DNA of 64,000 nucleotides from Sepioteuthis lessoniana (GCA_963585895.1 OY757924.1:56706824-56770823), one strand, 5' to 3'; numbered from the stretch's first letter, positions 53,670-63,831 are shown. The notes: generated by a model not told the origin, from the letters alone. A program made the numbers and translations.

Positions 53670-53785
53670 ACATACAAATATATATATACGTATGTATGTA
53701 ATTATTCACTTGGATTTGCTTAGTTTTAGCTCAAAGCTGGAAGTGTAGAATACCCATTAAGACTCAAGCTCAAGAGTGATAGTTG

Positions 53786-53833
<48 letters not shown>

Positions 53834-53945
53834 ACATACACAAATATATATACGTATGTATGTAATTATTTACTTGGCTTTGCCGGAAGCACGGAATACT
53901 CATTGAGACTCGAACTCATGAGTGATGGTTGGTATATAAGGTGCA
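53601..53945 (-). repeat. (TA)n and a tandemly repeated SINE-D fragment
   Basis: Two units, about 53664-53780 and 53830-53945. Each starts with AAACACATACAAATATATA or a close variant, then GTATGTATGTAATTATT and a minus-strand SINE-D piece (GAATACCCATTAAGACTC; GAATACTCATTGAGACTC). Each is preceded by (TA)n. Confidence 0.75.
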
Positions 53946-54074
53946 GTAGATATACCTATCGCATTTTAAATTGTTACTTGTGAGGTGAAAGTAAACTTAG
54001 GCAAGTGGCAATGGTAGCACCATCTTGCTAATGTTGTATTATCTAAAAAAATTAGATACGATTATTTAACTATG

Positions 54075-54535
54075 CTGTCAAACGATTTGTGCACAAACCA
54101 GAATCAGGCCTAAAAATGAAAGGCATAAAATTCTCAGAGACTTTTAGAAACAAACGGATCCCGGTCAGAAAAAACAGATCTTATAATAATAAACAAGAAA
54201 AAAAAAAAAAAGAACTTGTCATCAAGTTGGTTTTGCCGTTCCAACAAACCATAAAAGTTGATGAAATGGATTTCAAATACTTGGATCTTGTCAAAGAGCT
54301 GAAAAACTGTAGCGATTGTTGTTGGAAAAGAAATTGGAGGAACTGGAGATCAGAGGAAGAATCGAGACCATCCAGACCACAGTATTGTTAAAATCAACAA
54401 GAATATTTAAATGAGTCCTGATGAACTGAAAAGACTTACTGTCACTCAGACTTTAGTGAAAAACTGCTAGTTAAAACTGATGGGAAAAACTCAAATAGAC
54501 TGAAAAACAACCACTACAACTGCGACTACAACTGA
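54075..54535 (+). pseudogene. R4/Dong-like LINE 3' fragment A
   Basis: Degraded version of the NPES...RPD region with an internal A-rich run, then LDLVKELK and the 3' untranslated block (CTTACTGTCACTCAGACT, GATGGGAAAAACTC). Many frameshifts. Confidence 0.6.

Positions 54536-54623
<88 letters not shown>
54536..54623. repeat. (AAT)n microsatellite
   Basis: About 28 AAT units at the end of LINE fragment A, probably an expanded LINE tail. Confidence 0.95.
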
Positions 54624-54624
<1 letters not shown>

Positions 54625-54765
54625 AAATACGGCACTGTTGAAATCGGCTAGAATACTAAGAAGAATCCTGGATACTTGAGGAGACTTGCTGTCACTCAAA
54701 CTCCAGTGAAAGACCATCAGCTAACGCTGATATGAAAAACTCAAGGAGTAAATAATAATAATGAT
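54625..54765 (+). pseudogene. R4/Dong-like LINE 3' UTR copy
   Basis: TCGGCTAGAATACTAAGAAG, GGAGACTTGCTGTCACTC, then AAATAATAATAATG. The last block before another fragment. Confidence 0.65.
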
Positions 54766-54767
54766 AA

Positions 54768-54870
54768 TGATATGCACAACCCAGAATCTGTCCTAGAGAG
54801 TGAGACGCACAAACTCTTCTGGGATTTTGGGATACAAACTGATCACCCAATCTCGGCCAGACGACCAGAA

Positions 54871-54921
<51 letters not shown>

Positions 54922-55290
54922 AACTTGCAGAATTGTGAACTTTGCTGTCCCAGCGGACCACAGAGAGTAAAATTGAAAGAAAGCGAAAAGAAGAATAAGT
55001 ACTTATTCCTTGCTAAAGAATTGAAAAAACTGTGGAATATGAAAGTGACGATTATACCAATTGTAATTGGTGGTCTTGGTACAGTCACCAAAGGATTAAT
55101 AAAGGAACTGGAGGAATTGGAAGAGGACGAGTGGGGGGGGCATCAAACTATTGAATTATTGAGATCGGCCAGAATACTGAGAAGAGTCCAGAAGACTTGA
55201 GGAGACTTGCTGTCACTCAAAATCTAGTGAAAGACCATCGACTAACGGTAATGTGAAAAACTCGATAAGGAGTAACAATAATAATAATAA
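54768..55290 (+). pseudogene. R4/Dong-like LINE 3' fragment B with (TA)n inserted
   Basis: The best copy in the window. It reads HNPESVLESETHKLFWDFGI and QTDHPISARRPEL, is broken by (TA)n at 54875-54916, then resumes with KKNKYLFLAKELKKLWNMKV, TIIPIVIGGLGTVTKGLIKE and a final RSARILRRV block. Stop at 55200, then the 3' untranslated region with GGAGACTTGCTGTCACTC and an AAT tail. RPD fits the Pro-Asp of a restriction-like endonuclease (R2/R4-type LINEs). Confidence 0.7.
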
Positions 55291-55299
55291 GAAGAAGAC

Positions 55300-55912
55300 A
55301 TAATCGAACAAGTAGAAATGAAAGAAAAATTAAAAAGAATAACTCAGAAGAACCAGAAAATTACTCGAGACAAAACTCTATAGCAGGAACTTTGTCAAAG
55401 GGATAAATACCTGGGCTGTCCCCACCTCGTAAGATACTCAGATCCATTCTTGGAGAGGACCAGGGAACAAGAAAACAAATGACCATGCATAAGGCATTGC
55501 TTCCGAGAGAAGACGTTGACAGACTACATGTTTCAAGAAGAGAGGGAGGAAGAGGACTTACCAGCATTAAAGACAGCATTGAAGCATCGATACAACGACT
55601 CGAAGACTACATTGAAAAGTGCGGAGGAAGACTGATTACAGCCACCAGAAACAATACTAATGACGCGGGGACCAGCAGAACGACAATAACCAGAAAACAA
55701 AAGTGGACTCGGTAACAAAAGGATTATTAAAGGGCCTGGAGAATTTGGAAGTTGGCGGCCGAGTGGAGACCATCCAAACAACAGCATTATTGAAAACGGC
55801 TAGAATACTGAGAAGAGTCCTGGAGACTTGAGGAGACTTGCTGTCACTCAATCTCCTGTGAAAGACCATCAACTTAGGCTGGTATGAAAAACTCTAATGA
55901 GTAAATAATAAT
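55300..55912 (+). pseudogene. R4/Dong-like LINE fragment C
   Basis: The frame 55479-55715 reads MTMHKALLPREDVDRLHVSRREGGRGL. This is the region upstream of the zinc knuckle in R4/Dong-type proteins (a DxDRLY-x-RxxGGRGL pattern). The 3' untranslated block appears again at 55795-55912 with an AATAAT tail. The knuckle and RPD region are deleted. Confidence 0.65.
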
Positions 55913-56184
55913 AATTTTAGGCATTGAAACTGTAAAAAAAATATGAATATGAAACAGACAAAAAATAAGTACAAATCTTAACAAAATACTAAGTATTATC
56001 CCCCACCCAATTTTCTTGGTTACCATATTTTAATACTGTTCAATTTGATAAATAATATTACCTAACAATATACATTTTTATTGCATGTTATTAGAAAAAA
56101 TAAAATCCCATTATCTTAGTTTTTGAAAAAAAAATTTTTTTTATTTAGAATATTGCTATGATGTACTTAATTATGGGTAATACT

Positions 56185-56185
<1 letters not shown>
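55913..56185. other. unassigned AT-rich stretch
   Basis: Nothing recognised. Confidence 0.4.
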
Positions 56186-56269
<84 letters not shown>

Positions 56270-56290
56270 AAGAGAAAGAGAGAGATACAA
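56186..56290. repeat. (TA)n and (GA)n compound tract
   Basis: (TA)n at 56187-56232 and (GA)n at 56233-56286. Confidence 0.95.
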
Positions 56291-56305
56291 GTTAGAATAA
56301 CGTAG

Positions 56306-56376
56306 ACATTGAGTCAACGGCTCGGAGACTATCAGTTTCTCGCATATGTGATCATCGGTCTTGGCTATCCTAACTG

Positions 56377-56416
<40 letters not shown>

Positions 56417-56482
56417 AAATTAGGACATTCCTAGTCCGATGATCACATAGGCGAGAATGACCGATATTGAGCACTCAATTTA
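56306..56482. repeat. inverted repeat around (TA)n/(GT)n
   Basis: The left arm 56306-56376 (ATGTGATCATCGGTC) and right arm 56415-56482 (CCGATGATCACATAGG) are inverted copies, separated by (TA)n and (GT)n. Confidence 0.75.
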
Positions 56483-56509
56483 TAAATATAACAAACTATA
56501 TAATATATC

Positions 56510-56835
56510 CTAATCAGCTTAAGCTGTAGAATACGTCGACTGCATCTCTGCAGAAGGGTAAGACCACACCTCTAAGCGAGTATCCTAGATATGATTCAAA
56601 GCCATCTGATGGTGAGGCTTCAGTTCTGGAATTTGTGTCAATGAGAAGTACTCCTTTATTGCCATTACTCTCAGGTCAATTCTAACAAGGAGTGGCTGTA
56701 CCTGCTAGGGTCCCATTTATGAGTCAAATAGAACTGTTTAACCATTTAACAGTGTGCAAACAAATGATGTTAAATTGAATTGTGAGTGTTGTATAGCAAT
56801 ACTTGAAACCATTCAACTGTGGGCAAATAAATGAT
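56510..56835 (+). mobile_element. composite element, copy 9, without tail
   Basis: Head 56510-56730 (CGTCGACTGCATCTCTGCAG and GGATATGATTC-like blocks). Short body 56730-56835 with ACTTGAAACCATTCAACTG. Confidence 0.7.
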
Positions 56836-56837
56836 AG

Positions 56838-57072
56838 TCTAATGAGTGTTTGTCAATGGTCCAGGAAGCCAGGTCAAGTCATACCAAAGACTGAAAAAAT
56901 GGTACTTGATGCCGCCTTGATTAACGCTCACCATTACAAGGTAAGGATCAAGAGTAAAGTGGAGTAATCTGGGGAATGGAGTAGCGCCCTCCTCTACACC
57001 TCGGTGTAGTAGCTATTGAAAAGGGAGCTTTCGGGTCACCCTCGACTAAGGTTTCCAACTTTACTTACTTTG
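56838..57072 (+). mobile_element. SINE-A copy
   Basis: Head degraded (GTCTAATGAGTGTTTG), then CCAGGTCAAGTCATACC, GGTACTTGATGCC, hairpin CTACACCTCGGTGTAG and the end TTTCCAACTTTACTTAC. Confidence 0.7.
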
Positions 57073-57515
57073 TAACATATTGACCCCGGCCAAGCTGTCA
57101 AAATAGGAAATGCACTTGTGTAAATAACAGGTGCATCCGATCGAGGAATATCAGAATATAACCTTGGCCGTGGACGGGTTGAATTGAGTGCGAAATTGTG
57201 ACGCTCGCAGGAAGAAGAGTGGACGTCAAATTATTTTATAACTCAGTGCACAGTAAGTTCAATCAGTTGGAGAGAAGATGCTGGAATGAGTAACATGTCC
57301 CATGGGCCCCCGGTTGAGCAGCCCAGGAGAACGGGAAAGAAACGCTTGTTATAGTCATAAGAGCGGCGGTCAATATGTTGCAGTTTTGTTCCGTCTCCAA
57401 CTCACCTCTCACGCAGTAAAACTTTTAGTAACCCTTTCGAACCCTTTCAAATAAAGTGAGAGGTATATTTTTCTAAAGAACTGTGTCGCTCGTCTTTATC
57501 GTGTCGTTGTTATGA
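57073..57515 (+). mobile_element. possible solo LTR
   Basis: Starts TGTAACATATTGACC and contains a second, inverted AACATATTGACC near 57370. It ends around CTCGTCTTTATCGTGTCG. AATAAA at 57450-57455 could be a polyadenylation signal. GC content is higher than around it. No internal retroviral part and no proven second LTR, so the call is tentative. Confidence 0.4.
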
Positions 57516-57584
57516 TTCTGCATGCATATGTATATGTGTATGTATAGTTGTTCATGGCTATACAACACTTTTACTAAATAGAAT

Positions 57585-57715
57585 GATTAGTGTTGCATAA
57601 CAATAATTGAAACCATTAGACTGTGTGCAAACAAATGAGTTTTGGCCTGTTTAAATTGTCATCCGCAAAATATTCGTTTATAAATCATAAATATTTAAAA
57701 AATATATTTATAAAT
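57585..57715 (+). repeat. VNTR body fragment
   Basis: AATTGAAACCATTAGACTG and ATGAGTTTTGGCCTG units of the composite body. Confidence 0.6.
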
Positions 57716-57717
57716 AT

Positions 57718-58000
57718 GAGGTGCCCGTGATGCAATGGTAATCGTTGGAGGAAATGATCACGGTGACCGAAGTTCAAATCCTGAATTCGGCTCATAACAT
57801 TTCACATAGTACTAATACGCTTCGGAAAGATATGAATCCAATTATCCTCTTTCTAGTTACGGGTTAATAGTAGGCCAGACTAATTTCTTTAGCTTTGTTA
57901 GGCAACCCGTCTAGAAGAAGGAAAACTCTTACTTCAAGCCTGTTATAGTCTGCTTAAAAAATTTGACCTCGTTTAACATCCTATTCATGCAGAGGGATTG
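57718..58000 (+). mobile_element. SINE-B copy
   Basis: GTGCCCGTGATGCAATGG, B box AGTTCAAATCCTGAATTC, CACATAGTACTAATACG, CTAGAAGAAGGAAAACTC and CATCCTATTCATGCAGAGGG. Confidence 0.7.
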
Positions 58001-58100
58001 ATATATATATATATATATATATATATAGCAGGATTTGGCATTGAATAATCTACAAGGGTTGATATACCATAAAATCTAATCAACCCACCAACCAACTATA
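58001..58100 (+). mobile_element. shared hairpin tail after (TA)n
   Basis: (TA)n at 58002-58027, then GGATTTGGCATTGAATAATC and GGGTTGATATACC, ending in CCAACCAAC. Confidence 0.6.
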
Positions 58101-58104
58101 TTAT

Positions 58105-58106
58105 AT

Positions 58107-58180
<74 letters not shown>

Positions 58181-58302
58181 ATGCGCGCGCAAATATATGG
58201 TGTAGGCAGGGTTATGGAGAAAGGAAGAGATAGTCAGAGTGTAGGCAGAAAGAAGCTTAGAAATATTCATAGAGGTGAAAAAAAAAAAAAAAAAAAAAAA
58301 AC
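58105..58302. repeat. (CA)n/(TA)n/(TG)n tract and poly-A
   Basis: CA at 58107-58128, TA, then TG to about 58180. Poly-A of about 22 at 58279-58300. Confidence 0.9.
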
Positions 58303-58545
58303 AAATGTTGGAGTTATGTTTCTACAAACCCTACCTTTATTACTATACCTCATTCCCCTTTTACGCCGTGCCCGACTCCCACAATTTTTGGCACCTGTCC
58401 CAAAAACACCCAAGTCAGGTCACGTGACGCTGATACACCGTAAGACACGCGTACAGAATTTTGGGTTTGATGTACGTGTGCTTGAAGGTGCGTGGGTATG
58501 ATAGGGGTGTGTAGAGGGCGCTGCTGTTGAAATTACACAGCATCT
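58303..58545. other. non-repetitive GC-richer segment
   Basis: Contains a palindromic E-box GTCACGTGAC at about 58418-58427 and several CpGs. No frame of note. It is one of the few stretches that match nothing else in the window. Confidence 0.3.
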
Positions 58546-58913
58546 TTTTCTTTCTTTCTTTTTTCTTTCTTTCTTATCTCTGAAGATCTTTTAAAAATCT
58601 CCCGACGAACACGATATAATCAAAGCTGCTTGTTCTTGTTCTTGTTCTTCATCTTTCGATTTCTATTTATTTATTCGTTTAACTTTATTCAATCTTTCTT
58701 TTTCCTCTTCCTCTCCTTTTCTTCTTTCTTTATGACGTTCTTCTTCTTCTTCTTCTTCTTCTTCATTATTATTTCACTTTCCTTTATTTTTCTTATATTT
58801 CTTTCTTTCTTTCTTTGTATTAATTTTATTATCTTTCTTCATGTCATTTTCTTTTTTTTGCCTTATTTCCTTTTCTTCTCATATCTCTTTTCTTCTTTCA
58901 ACTTTTTTCTCTC

Positions 58914-58944
<31 letters not shown>

Positions 58945-59340
58945 CTTCTTCTTCTTCTTCTTCTTCTTCTTTCCTTTCCCACCGAATTTATTTTTTACCG
59001 TCTTTCTATTCCTTCTTTCATTTTTGTTTTCCTCTTTTTCCATCTCTCTTCTCATTCTTCCTTCATTTTCGTCATATCCGCTCGCCTTAACTTGTTTTCT
59101 TCTTTGATTTACTCTTATTTCCCTTCTTTTTTTCTTTTTTTTTTTTTCAAGGCTTTTTCTTCTTCCTTTTTTACGTTGTTGGCAGTTGGCTTATTTGCTT
59201 ATATTCTCTTCCTTTTGTTTTCTTTTTTCTTTTTTCTTTTTACGTTCTTTATTAATAACTTGGTTTTGTTCCTTTTTTTTCTTTTTCTTTTTGTTGTCGT
59301 CATCGTTGTTGTTTAATTTCTTTCTTTTTTCTTTATACTT
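58546..59340. repeat. pyrimidine-rich (CTT)n-like tract
   Basis: About 800 bp of T/C-rich DNA with (CTT)n at 58738-58767 and 58920-58970. The long hydrophobic frame of F, L and S across it is low complexity. Confidence 0.9.
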
Positions 59341-59745
59341 CTTTTCTAGGTAACAGAAATATATCAGAAAAGAAAATTTTCTCATTTTTGACGAGGCAGT
59401 TAAGAACGAAAATAAGTCTGTTTTAATGTCAGGTTGACCTCTAAATCGCACAGGTCTTATATTTTAAGTATTAAACATTTTTCTCTTCCCAGTCAACCAG
59501 GCATGCATTAATAATCTTCGTTCTGATGGCCAGCCACACCATACCGGATTATAACAAATGTATAACATCTTGAAATATATTATTCATACACAGACAGCAA
59601 ATTGTCACCATATGGTTCAGCTGTCAAGCAATTTATAAACGTTTTAAAAAAATCAAAATTCTTTCCTTTTTTTAAGAATAGAATCCATTGATCTACTGAA
59701 CTGCCTAACAAAATTTAAATTAAAACGACAGCAAATACTACAATA
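59341..59745. other. unassigned stretch
   Basis: Nothing recognised. Confidence 0.4.
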
Positions 59746-59747
59746 TT

Positions 59748-60390
59748 GGCAGAGTGTTCTCCAAGGATATGGGAAACCGGATTCCATCCCAGGTCGAGTC
59801 GTACTAAAATGGTACTCGAACCTGACCGATAAAATGAAATGCAGTTTCTTCCAAGCAGCGGTCGTGTCGATACTGCTATATGGATGCACTAAACGTATGG
59901 GGAAAAAGCCTGACGGCAACTGCGCAAGAATGTTGCGAGCAATTTTGAACAAGTCCTGGAGGCAACACTCCACAAAGTAGCAGCTGTACAGCCACCTACC
60001 TCCCATCACGAAAACTATGAATGTTAAACAAACTAGACATGCAGGACACTGCTGGAGAAGCAGGAACGAGCTCATAAGTGATGTTCTCCTATAGACCCCT
60101 TCACATGGCCGAGAAAAATCATGGCAACCAGCTCGAACCTACATACAGCAGCTCTGTGAGGATACGGGATAGAGCCCTAAGGACCTCCCAGAAGTGATGA
60201 ACGATAGGGAGGAGTTGTGAGAGAGGGTCAGGGATATCCATGCTAGTGGCATGACAAAATGAGACGAATCAAGGGTAAGTGCGGAAATCTAGGGAAAGGA
60301 GTTGTGCCCTGCCCTACACCTTAGTGTTGTCGCTAATGAAAAGGGAGTTATCAAGTCGCCCTCAACTACGGTCGGCCTGCTTATTTCTCT
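59748..60390 (+). mobile_element. SINE-A copy interrupted by an RTE fragment
   Basis: SINE-A head and B box (59748-59815, GGCAGAGTGTTC and GATTCCATCCCAGG) break after AAAATGGTACT. SINE-A resumes at 60263 (AATCAAGGGTAAGTG) to 60390 with CACCTTAGTGTTGTCGC. An RTE fragment lies between. Confidence 0.7.
59816..60262 (+). pseudogene. RTE 3' fragment inside SINE-A
   Basis: Degraded C-terminal RTE part: LTDKMKCSFFQAAVVSILLY, then GCTKRMGKKPDG, PPITKTM, RHAGHCWRSRNELISDVLL, ARTYIQQLCEDTG and MNDREE. Multiple stops. Ends at GACATGACAAAATGAG. Confidence 0.75.
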
Positions 60391-60519
60391 TAAGTTTTCT
60401 CTAAAAGTTATTTGATACATCACGAAGTATTCATTGGTATAAATAATTTAACTATACTATAGAACTTCTTATATATATATATATATATATATATGTTTGT
60501 GTGTGTGAGAGATATGGCT

Positions 60520-60765
60520 AGCAAGGTATGTGAAATGGTCTACTAATTTCTGAAATTTGTAATTTAATGAGAAGTTGGCATCCTCTTGTTTAAAATACAT
60601 GAATATTTTATTCGATTTCTCATCGACGTCAATGCCTCTTGTTGCCTCTTCCAGGCAATGTAGCAGATATTCGGCTTGGGCAGGTGTATTTCTGAAAAGC
60701 GCAAGATCGTCTGCATGATCAGTATCCGTAATTGTTTCGATGGGATATCGTCTGCCTCTTGCTGT
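60520..60765 (-). pseudogene. RTE fragment, inverted part
   Basis: The minus strand reads RRYPIETITDTDHADDLALF, NTPAQAEYLLHCLEEA and so on, the reverse-transcriptase YxDD region of a second RTE subfamily (HADD here). Continues with DHFTYLASHI. Confidence 0.7.
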
Positions 60766-60819
60766 TTTTTATTTTTTTTATTTTTAGTTTTTAGTTTAAG
60801 ACCATCTACTAAAAGTGAT

Positions 60820-61105
60820 GTCAACATACGCGTAGGAAAAGCATTAGTTACTATCGAGAGATTATCGACCGCATGAAAATCTGATAAAATGAAATAGGAT
60901 ATCCGTTTCACAAACTGTCCAAGAGGAGAAAGACATGTCAGGCATTGCTGGAGAAGCAGGGACAAACTCATAAGTAAAATTCTCCAGATGACCCCCCAAC
61001 ACACACACATATGGATACATCAGTGTTGATTGACCAGCAAAGACTTACAGTTATCAATTCTGTGTGGACACTGGATGCAATCTTGAAGACCTTCAAGGAG
61101 CGAAT

Positions 61106-61110
<5 letters not shown>
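60820..61110 (+). pseudogene. RTE fragment, second part
   Basis: The plus strand reads VNIRVGKALVTIERL, then HVRHCWRSRDKLISKILQ, the next region of the same protein. Together with 60520-60765 this is one RTE copy whose 5' part is inverted. Ends near a (TG)n. Confidence 0.65.

Positions 61111-61184
<74 letters not shown>
61106..61184. repeat. (TG)n and (GA)n tract
   Basis: TG at 61106-61122, then GA to 61182. Confidence 0.95.
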
Positions 61185-61185
<1 letters not shown>

Positions 61186-61245
61186 CCTTGCTGGCAGCAC
61201 AACTTTATATGTCCAGTTTTGACACCAACTTCTTGAAAAAATCAA

Positions 61246-61386
61246 TTGAAAGAATATTTTTTTAAATTTCTTTTTCCATTGTCAGATTGCTATCTAAAGA
61301 GGTTGGTTTCTCTGATGGAGTGGTTGGCTAAAATAAATTTATAATAGTCAGATGACGGTTCGTTGAGTTTTTCCAATTATATATAT
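61246..61386 (+). repeat. interspersed repeat with (TA)n tail, copy 2
   Basis: Second copy of the repeat at 19941-20122. Same 3' edge, GTTGAGTTTTTCCAATTAT then TATATA. Confidence 0.65.
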
Positions 61387-61417
61387 CATTAAGAAAAACA
61401 ACAAACCGGTCACATTA

Positions 61418-61692
61418 GGATTATAAATCTATTTCCATCCTGTTACGCGTTTGTGAAAAATTCAAAAACGCAAACAAAAATTAAACAGGACTTCTTCAGA
61501 TCCTATGGATAAAATAAATCAGAATAGACACATGAAAAAAAGGTGGGAGGGGATAGAAAAGGGGTGAGTTATCTCCTCGTGTCTATTCTGATTTATTTTA
61601 TCCATAGGATCTGAAGAAGTCCTGTTAAATTTTTGTTTGCGTTTTTGAATTTTTCAAAAACGCGTAACAGGATGGAAATAAATCTATAATCC
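61418..61692. repeat. foldback palindrome with 114-bp arms
   Basis: The left arm 61418-61531 and right arm 61579-61692 are inverted copies with few mismatches around a 47-bp loop. (TA)n lies outside on the right, and a TA-ended repeat on the left. Confidence 0.9.
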
Positions 61693-61703
61693 ATCATCGG
61701 ATA

Positions 61704-61705
<2 letters not shown>

Positions 61706-61741
<36 letters not shown>

Positions 61742-61985
61742 TATATATATTTGCTAGTATATTTTCTTAAAAATTAACATATAGATCAACACTTCTGTAT
61801 TAGGTTATTTTAAAAACTAAGATATGGTTGTGATTGTGAAAAGAATGATAAAATAAAATAAAGAAAAAAATAAAATAAATTAAAAATAAAATTGCTAATA
61901 ACATAAAAGTAAACATAAAGAATATACATTTACATTTCTCCCATCATGCAAGGAATTTTAGTTATCTAACTTCGAGCTCGTCTTA
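61706..61985. other. (TA)n and unassigned AT-rich stretch
   Basis: (TA)n at 61706-61736, then AT-rich DNA without a recognised element. Confidence 0.5.
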
Positions 61986-61987
61986 AT

Positions 61988-62100
61988 ATACGGACACTTA
62001 TCTCCCATCTCTAGTAAGACGAACAAGACATGTGAGACACTGCTGGTGAAGAAAGAACGAACTCAAAAATAACGTTCTCCTATAGTCCCTCTCACATGGG
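61988..62100 (+). pseudogene. RTE 3' fragment, short
   Basis: ACTTATCTCCCATCTCTAG, GACATGTGAGACACTGCTGG and ACGTTCTCCTATAGTCCC correspond to the PPI-to-LISDVLL region. Confidence 0.6.
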
Positions 62101-62190
62101 TGTGCCAGTGGTGGCAAACGGCCACGTCCAGGGTTTGAACTCGGGGTGTCGTGTCTATTTTCAATGACGGCAACCTTTGCACTTCGGTTA
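62101..62190 (-). mobile_element. SINE-B head fragment
   Basis: Minus-strand B box reversed as GGGTTTGAACTCGGGG and the head near ACTTCGGTTAGC. Followed by (TA)n. Confidence 0.5.
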
Positions 62191-62193
62191 GCT

Positions 62194-62230
<37 letters not shown>

Positions 62231-62645
62231 GAAGAAACAGAAATAAAAAGTTAGGAAAATAATTAGAAAATAGACAAGTGTAGACACTTGAATAAATTTC
62301 TTTAATTCCATCCACTCCCAGATTAATCGTCTCAAGGTGTGAAAAGTAAAACAGAATGAATAAAATAAAATCAATAAATAAAATAAAATCAATTGTTAAA
62401 ATTAGATTGAGTAAAAAAAAAAATTGTTGCTGTTGTTGTTGTTGTTCAATTTTCTTGACGATTTTTTAGATATGGAAGAGAAGCTATTGCAGAATAATTT
62501 TTCCGTTTGATGATCGTAGTGTGTCGTGAAACTCAATGTAACGGAAAGTATTTTGAATGATTAAAATTTTATAATCTTAATCTTTAAAACAGGACTTCTC
62601 GAAAAGCATTGATCAATTTTAAATTCACTTTTCAAAAATGATTTG

Positions 62646-62707
<62 letters not shown>

Positions 62708-62917
62708 ATATTACTAGCTCATCTGAGAATCGACGACGTGAAACTTAAGAATCGTATTTTTTTATCCTGTTTTTATTGTCATTCTATTTTATTGTTGAAA
62801 ATATCGTTATGTGGTTCAGGATTATTGTGCGTAAAACACTGTAAAATTTGTTTTGATTACAAACGTTTAACCTTAAATTCTATAATCCTAAATGTGTGTG
62901 TGTGTTTATGTTTGTGT

Positions 62918-62964
<47 letters not shown>
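62191..62964. other. unassigned stretch with three (TA)n tracts
   Basis: (TA)n at 62195-62229, 62649-62705 and 62920-62964, with (TG)n at about 62893-62910. Nothing else recognised. Confidence 0.6.
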
Positions 62965-62969
<5 letters not shown>

Positions 62970-63178
62970 GTCATTTAAAAACTTCTAAATCTCATCCAGA
63001 AAGAAGAGTCAAGGCTGAATAGTTTTGTTTAAGCAACAGACTTATACTTCTTGTAAAACTAGTGAAAATGATTCAGCTTTTTGTTTTAATTTCTGTACAG
63101 GTGAGGCCCATAGAAAAGTGAGAGGTGTGAGACAAATCAAAAATCTGGGTGAGGCTTAGGACTTTTTGAACGACCCTC

Positions 63179-63180
<2 letters not shown>
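62965..63180. mobile_element. MITE with inverted ends, copy 2, between (TA)n runs
   Basis: The left end AAGGGTCATTTAAAAACTTC and right end GGACTTTTTGAACGACCCTC are inverted copies. The interior matches 40262-40482 (AAGAAG-GTCA-GGCTGA; CAGGTGAGGCCCA). (TA)n lies on both sides. Confidence 0.8.
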
Positions 63181-63232
<52 letters not shown>

Positions 63233-63830
63233 GAAATAGCATTCCATTCATCATTAGTCAAGTAAATATACTGAATCACAAGCTGCTGCACTGAAGAGAG
63301 ATGTAGTACCAGGAGATGAAGGAAATAGGACGCTTAGGTTAAATGTGAGAACACATCATGAAAGTGTCAGCAAGAAATCAACCAATCAAACGCAATCGGA
63401 GACTGCATCATCTTTTAAATGTTTCTGTCTCAGCACTGAGTACTCGAACAACACACACACGCACACACACACATACTTACTCAGATACACATACATGCAT
63501 ACACTCACTTACATACACATACACACATATACAGACACACACTTACACTTACACACACATCTATTCAAGAAAAATGAAAAGATCAAAATACGAAAAAAAA
63601 AAAAAAAATCAGAGGATGCATTTATTTATATATAATATTATTCCAACGTTCAACATTTCGGTTTCTTGTTAAACTATCTTCAGGGCGATGCTGGAATGCG
63701 ATGTATCATCAGAAAATTTTTAAAGTTTTTGAAATTTTAAAAAGTCTTTAGGAAATATATTATTCTTTTTTGAAAAAAAAAGAAAAAGAAAAATCGGATA
63801 CAGCGTTACCATATTTTGAAACTAAACGCT
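63181..63830. other. (TA)n, CA-rich tract and unassigned sequence
   Basis: (TA)n at 63181-63230, CA-rich imperfect repeat at 63450-63560, poly-A at about 63590-63608. No gene recognised. Confidence 0.6.
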
Positions 63831-63831
63831 A

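Noticed and set aside
58630-59316. A 228-residue hydrophobic plus-strand frame that could be a membrane protein
   Set aside because: It is translation of a T/C-rich low-complexity tract; composition is almost only F, L, S and I, with no helix spacing or loops.
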